In this document: positions 12,737 through 13,987 of the stretch, piece by piece
Position numbering within the stretch: the first letter of the stretch is position 1
How the letters are laid out: each line of letters begins with the position of its first letter
From: Microcaldota archaeon
GTDB taxonomy: Archaea; Micrarchaeota; Micrarchaeia; Micrarchaeales; CABMGC01
Assembly: GCA_021835105.1 (NCBI GenBank)
Contig: JAKBQS010000020.1
Span: forward strand, 1 to 13,987
DNA length: 13,987 bases
Reading direction: 5' to 3'
Notes under the pieces: model-generated
The model's input: only the letters and a program-made list of their open reading frames with translations
Told to the model about the DNA's origin: nothing
Databases searched by the model: none
Made by a program: the position numbers and the translations under genes

Positions 12737-13711
12737 TTAAGGTTGTGTATATCCACTTTCCCACGAATTTGAAAATACGCCAGTAAGCGCGACGCCATTT
12801 TCCTTGTTTCCTGAATAATCATTTGCATTGCCATTAAGTGGATACCAGCCGGCAAGGTAAGCTAGAGATATCGGAGCACCGCCTATTCCCTCGGCATACT
12901 CGGCTGAGATATAATTCCCGGATAATGCCGTATTGTATACTTGCAGATTCGCCTCAGAGCCGTTTATTACCCCAGTGTAGGTGTAATTAACAGTAGGCGT
13001 CGGGTTTATCTTGCCGCTGATTTTTGTAGAGCAGAAGCTCTTCCCATTTACGTAACCTGTGAGTTCAGTACCGTTAAATGTAAATGTCCAGAAAGTCCAC
13101 TTATATGTTCCGACATTTACAGATGCATTGCCGCAGTAGTTAACACTAGGCTGCGGTGCAGTTGGGTTTGTTATCACAGATGAATTGTAGATTGTTCCCG
13201 TAACCCTTGTTGCTCCCGCAGGAGTCCAATCCCTGTATATGAGTATTCTCTCTGGCTGATAGAATAGAAAGAAATCTCCGTTGCAGCAGCTTATATTCGG
13301 AGCGCCTGCATATTCATTGAGCCAGAATGAAATCGTAAAATTATAGACCATGAGGCTTGAGCTTGCATTGTACGGTATCTCTATTTCTCCTCCGTAATCT
13401 GGAAGAGGCTTGCCATAATTGAATATGCTATCGCCAGATGGTACATTGTAATCGGCAGAGAATGTATATTCCGGTATTCCTCCACCGCAGTTTCCCTGCA
13501 GGCTTATTCCTTGCAAGCTGCGCGGCCCGTACGGCCTTGAGACTATGCAGGATCCAGGCGCAAGTTTAGGGGCAAGGGAATATCCGCTAAAAACGCCAAG
13601 TTCGAAGAGAGCCCCAAGAACCACTGCGATAATCAGTATCGCCCATCCGTACGTAGTAAGGTACTCCATTGCTGATTGGGCTTTTGCAGAATCGGAAAAA
13701 GTATTCTTCAT
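12737..13711 (-). CDS. Pilin-like surface protein with LamG/concanavalin-like domain
   Basis: This is a predicted secreted or pilus-associated protein of 324 residues. It has a class III (archaeal type IV pilin-like) signal: a short charged N-terminus, then KAQSAMEYL, where a prepilin peptidase would cut before Q12, leaving Glu at +5. The hydrophobic assembly helix TYGWAILIIAVVLGALFELG follows. The rest resembles a LamG-like jelly-roll domain: MVYNFTISFWLNEY, KWTFWTFTFNGTELTGYVNG, LQVYNTALSGNYISAEYAEG and AGWYPLNGNANDYSGN are typical strands. Eight or more N-X-S/T sequons suggest N-glycosylation, and it may bind carbohydrate or attach to surfaces. The ATG at 13711 is backed by a TATA box 26 bp upstream (leaderless). 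It is the first gene of the three-gene accessory cluster. Confidence 0.85.
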   Translation of the reverse strand: MKNTFSDSAKAQSAMEYLTTYGWAILIIAVVLGALFELGVFSGYSLAPKLAPGSCIVSRPYGPRSLQGISLQGNCGGGIPEYTFSADYNVPSGDSIFNYGKPLPDYGGEIEIPYNASSSLMVYNFTISFWLNEYAGAPNISCCNGDFFLFYQPERILIYRDWTPAGATRVTGTIYNSSVITNPTAPQPSVNYCGNASVNVGTYKWTFWTFTFNGTELTGYVNGKSFCSTKISGKINPTPTVNYTYTGVINGSEANLQVYNTALSGNYISAEYAEGIGGAPISLAYLAGWYPLNGNANDYSGNKENGVALTGVFSNSWESGYTQP

Positions 13712-13732
13712 GATTGTATTTTTTAGATTAAG

Positions 13733-13741
13733 CTATAAAAG
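13733..13741 (-). promoter_or_regulatory. TATA box for the pilin-like gene
   Basis: ACTTTTATAG on the minus strand is centred about 26 bp before the ATG at 13711, predicting a leaderless transcript. It also shows that the gene is not simply read through from the 16S rRNA unit upstream. Confidence 0.6.
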
Positions 13742-13843
13742 TATTGGCATGCTGCGCATCTTATGCCACTAAGCGCATATATGCCTAAATACTTGCAGAA
13801 AATTTCCTAGTCATCGGAAAAATGATTTAGTCTTGAGCTTTCT

Positions 13844-13860
13844 ATGCGAGGCTTCCGCAT
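13844..13860 (-). other. Hairpin in the 16S rRNA 3' flank
   Basis: A 5-bp stem ATGCG/CGCAT with a 7-nt loop lies about 17 nt beyond the mature 16S 3' end on the transcribed strand. It could belong to pre-16S processing or to termination, with a U5 run further on (13818-13822, TTTTT on the minus strand). Function is inferred only. Confidence 0.35.
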
Positions 13861-13876
13861 TTTTTGCACACGAAAT

Positions 13877-13987
13877 ATGAGGTGATCTATCCGCAGGTTC
13901 CCCTACGGATACCTTGTTATGCCTTAGCCCTCCTCACAAAACCGTAGTTCGACAGCACCTAAAGATACTGCGTCACTAAGGCCCTAC
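13877..13987 (-). rRNA. 16S rRNA, 3' end (partial)
   Basis: The minus strand contains the terminal part of small-subunit rRNA, including the helix 45 loop CGTAGGGGAACCTGCGG and the tail GATCACCTCAT. Helix 45 carries a compensated change: the usual AACCG/CGGUU pair becomes ATCCG/CGGAT, which shows that the gene is under RNA-level selection. The tail CACCTCAT differs from the common CACCTCCT. The 3' end near 13877 is inferred from homology and from the 8-base complement in front of L7Ae. The rest of the gene extends past the right edge. No tRNA or 23S rRNA follows it before the pilin-like gene. Confidence 0.95.

Noticed and set aside
12661..12855. 64-codon minus-strand frame bridging the pilin-like and LAGLIDADG genes
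   Set aside because: It is an out-of-frame overlap of two better-supported genes with no domain content.
13841..13866. Plus-strand intrinsic terminator (stem ATGCG/CGCAT followed by T6)
   Set aside because: No plus-strand gene lies upstream for which it could serve; the hairpin is more plausibly part of the 16S flank on the minus strand.
13712..13876. Possible tRNA-Ala or small guide RNA in the 16S 3' spacer
   Set aside because: No cloverleaf can be drawn; a GATGA-like box is present, but matching C/D boxes and guide spacing are not.
1..13987. CRISPR array, insertion sequence or prophage
   Set aside because: No regularly spaced repeats, terminal inverted repeats, transposase, integrase or phage genes are seen. 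The only direct repeat found (15 nt) is inside the LAGLIDADG coding sequence.

Overview
The window reads as a chromosomal segment of an archaeon, most likely a small-genome lineage related to the DPANN/ARMAN (Micrarchaeota) group. The evidence is an A/V-type ATP synthase operon, an archaeal histone, archaeal/eukaryotic-type ribosomal proteins L7Ae, S28e and L24e, an archaeal class III signal peptide, TATA-box promoters with leaderless starts, an archaeal-type RNase P RNA and the 3' end of a divergent 16S rRNA. The phylum assignment is inference from overall character; no search was run.

Layout, left to right. 1-3733 (minus) is the proximal part of an A-type ATPase operon, in transcription order H, I, K, E and C, with C running off the left edge. 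3874-5124 (minus) is an HD-domain phosphohydrolase, divergent from a THUMP + FtsJ-fold 2'-O-methyltransferase (plus, 5180-6292). About 6301-6540 (minus) is an RNase P RNA that lies between the methyltransferase and a glycerophosphodiester phosphodiesterase (minus, 6581-7288). Next come a BofA-like small membrane protein (plus), an archaeal histone (minus), a GNAT acetyltransferase (plus) with a 16-bp perfect palindrome at its start, and a membrane-anchored, sequon-rich surface protein (minus). 9140-11203 (minus) is a ribosomal operon, L7Ae-S28e-L24e, followed by the tRNA thiolation enzyme ThiI. 11349-13711 (minus) is an accessory cluster: a pilin-like LamG surface protein, a LAGLIDADG-fold protein that has lost its catalytic acids, and a helical protein of unknown function. 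The window ends in the 3' end of 16S rRNA (minus strand), with no 23S rRNA or tRNA after it.

Expression logic can be read directly. Five first-in-unit protein genes have a TATA-like box centred about 24-27 bp before the start codon, which implies leaderless mRNAs. Several internal genes, and the leadered L7Ae gene, carry Shine-Dalgarno sequences complementary to this organism's own altered 16S tail (CACCTCAT instead of CACCTCCT). Most of the region is housekeeping: energy conservation, RNA processing and modification, and ribosome synthesis. The least conventional items are the dead LAGLIDADG protein, the compact RNase P RNA, a ThiI with a single cysteine, and candidate regulatory elements at the GNAT and L7Ae genes. 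I see no CRISPR array, insertion sequence, prophage or recognisable defence system.
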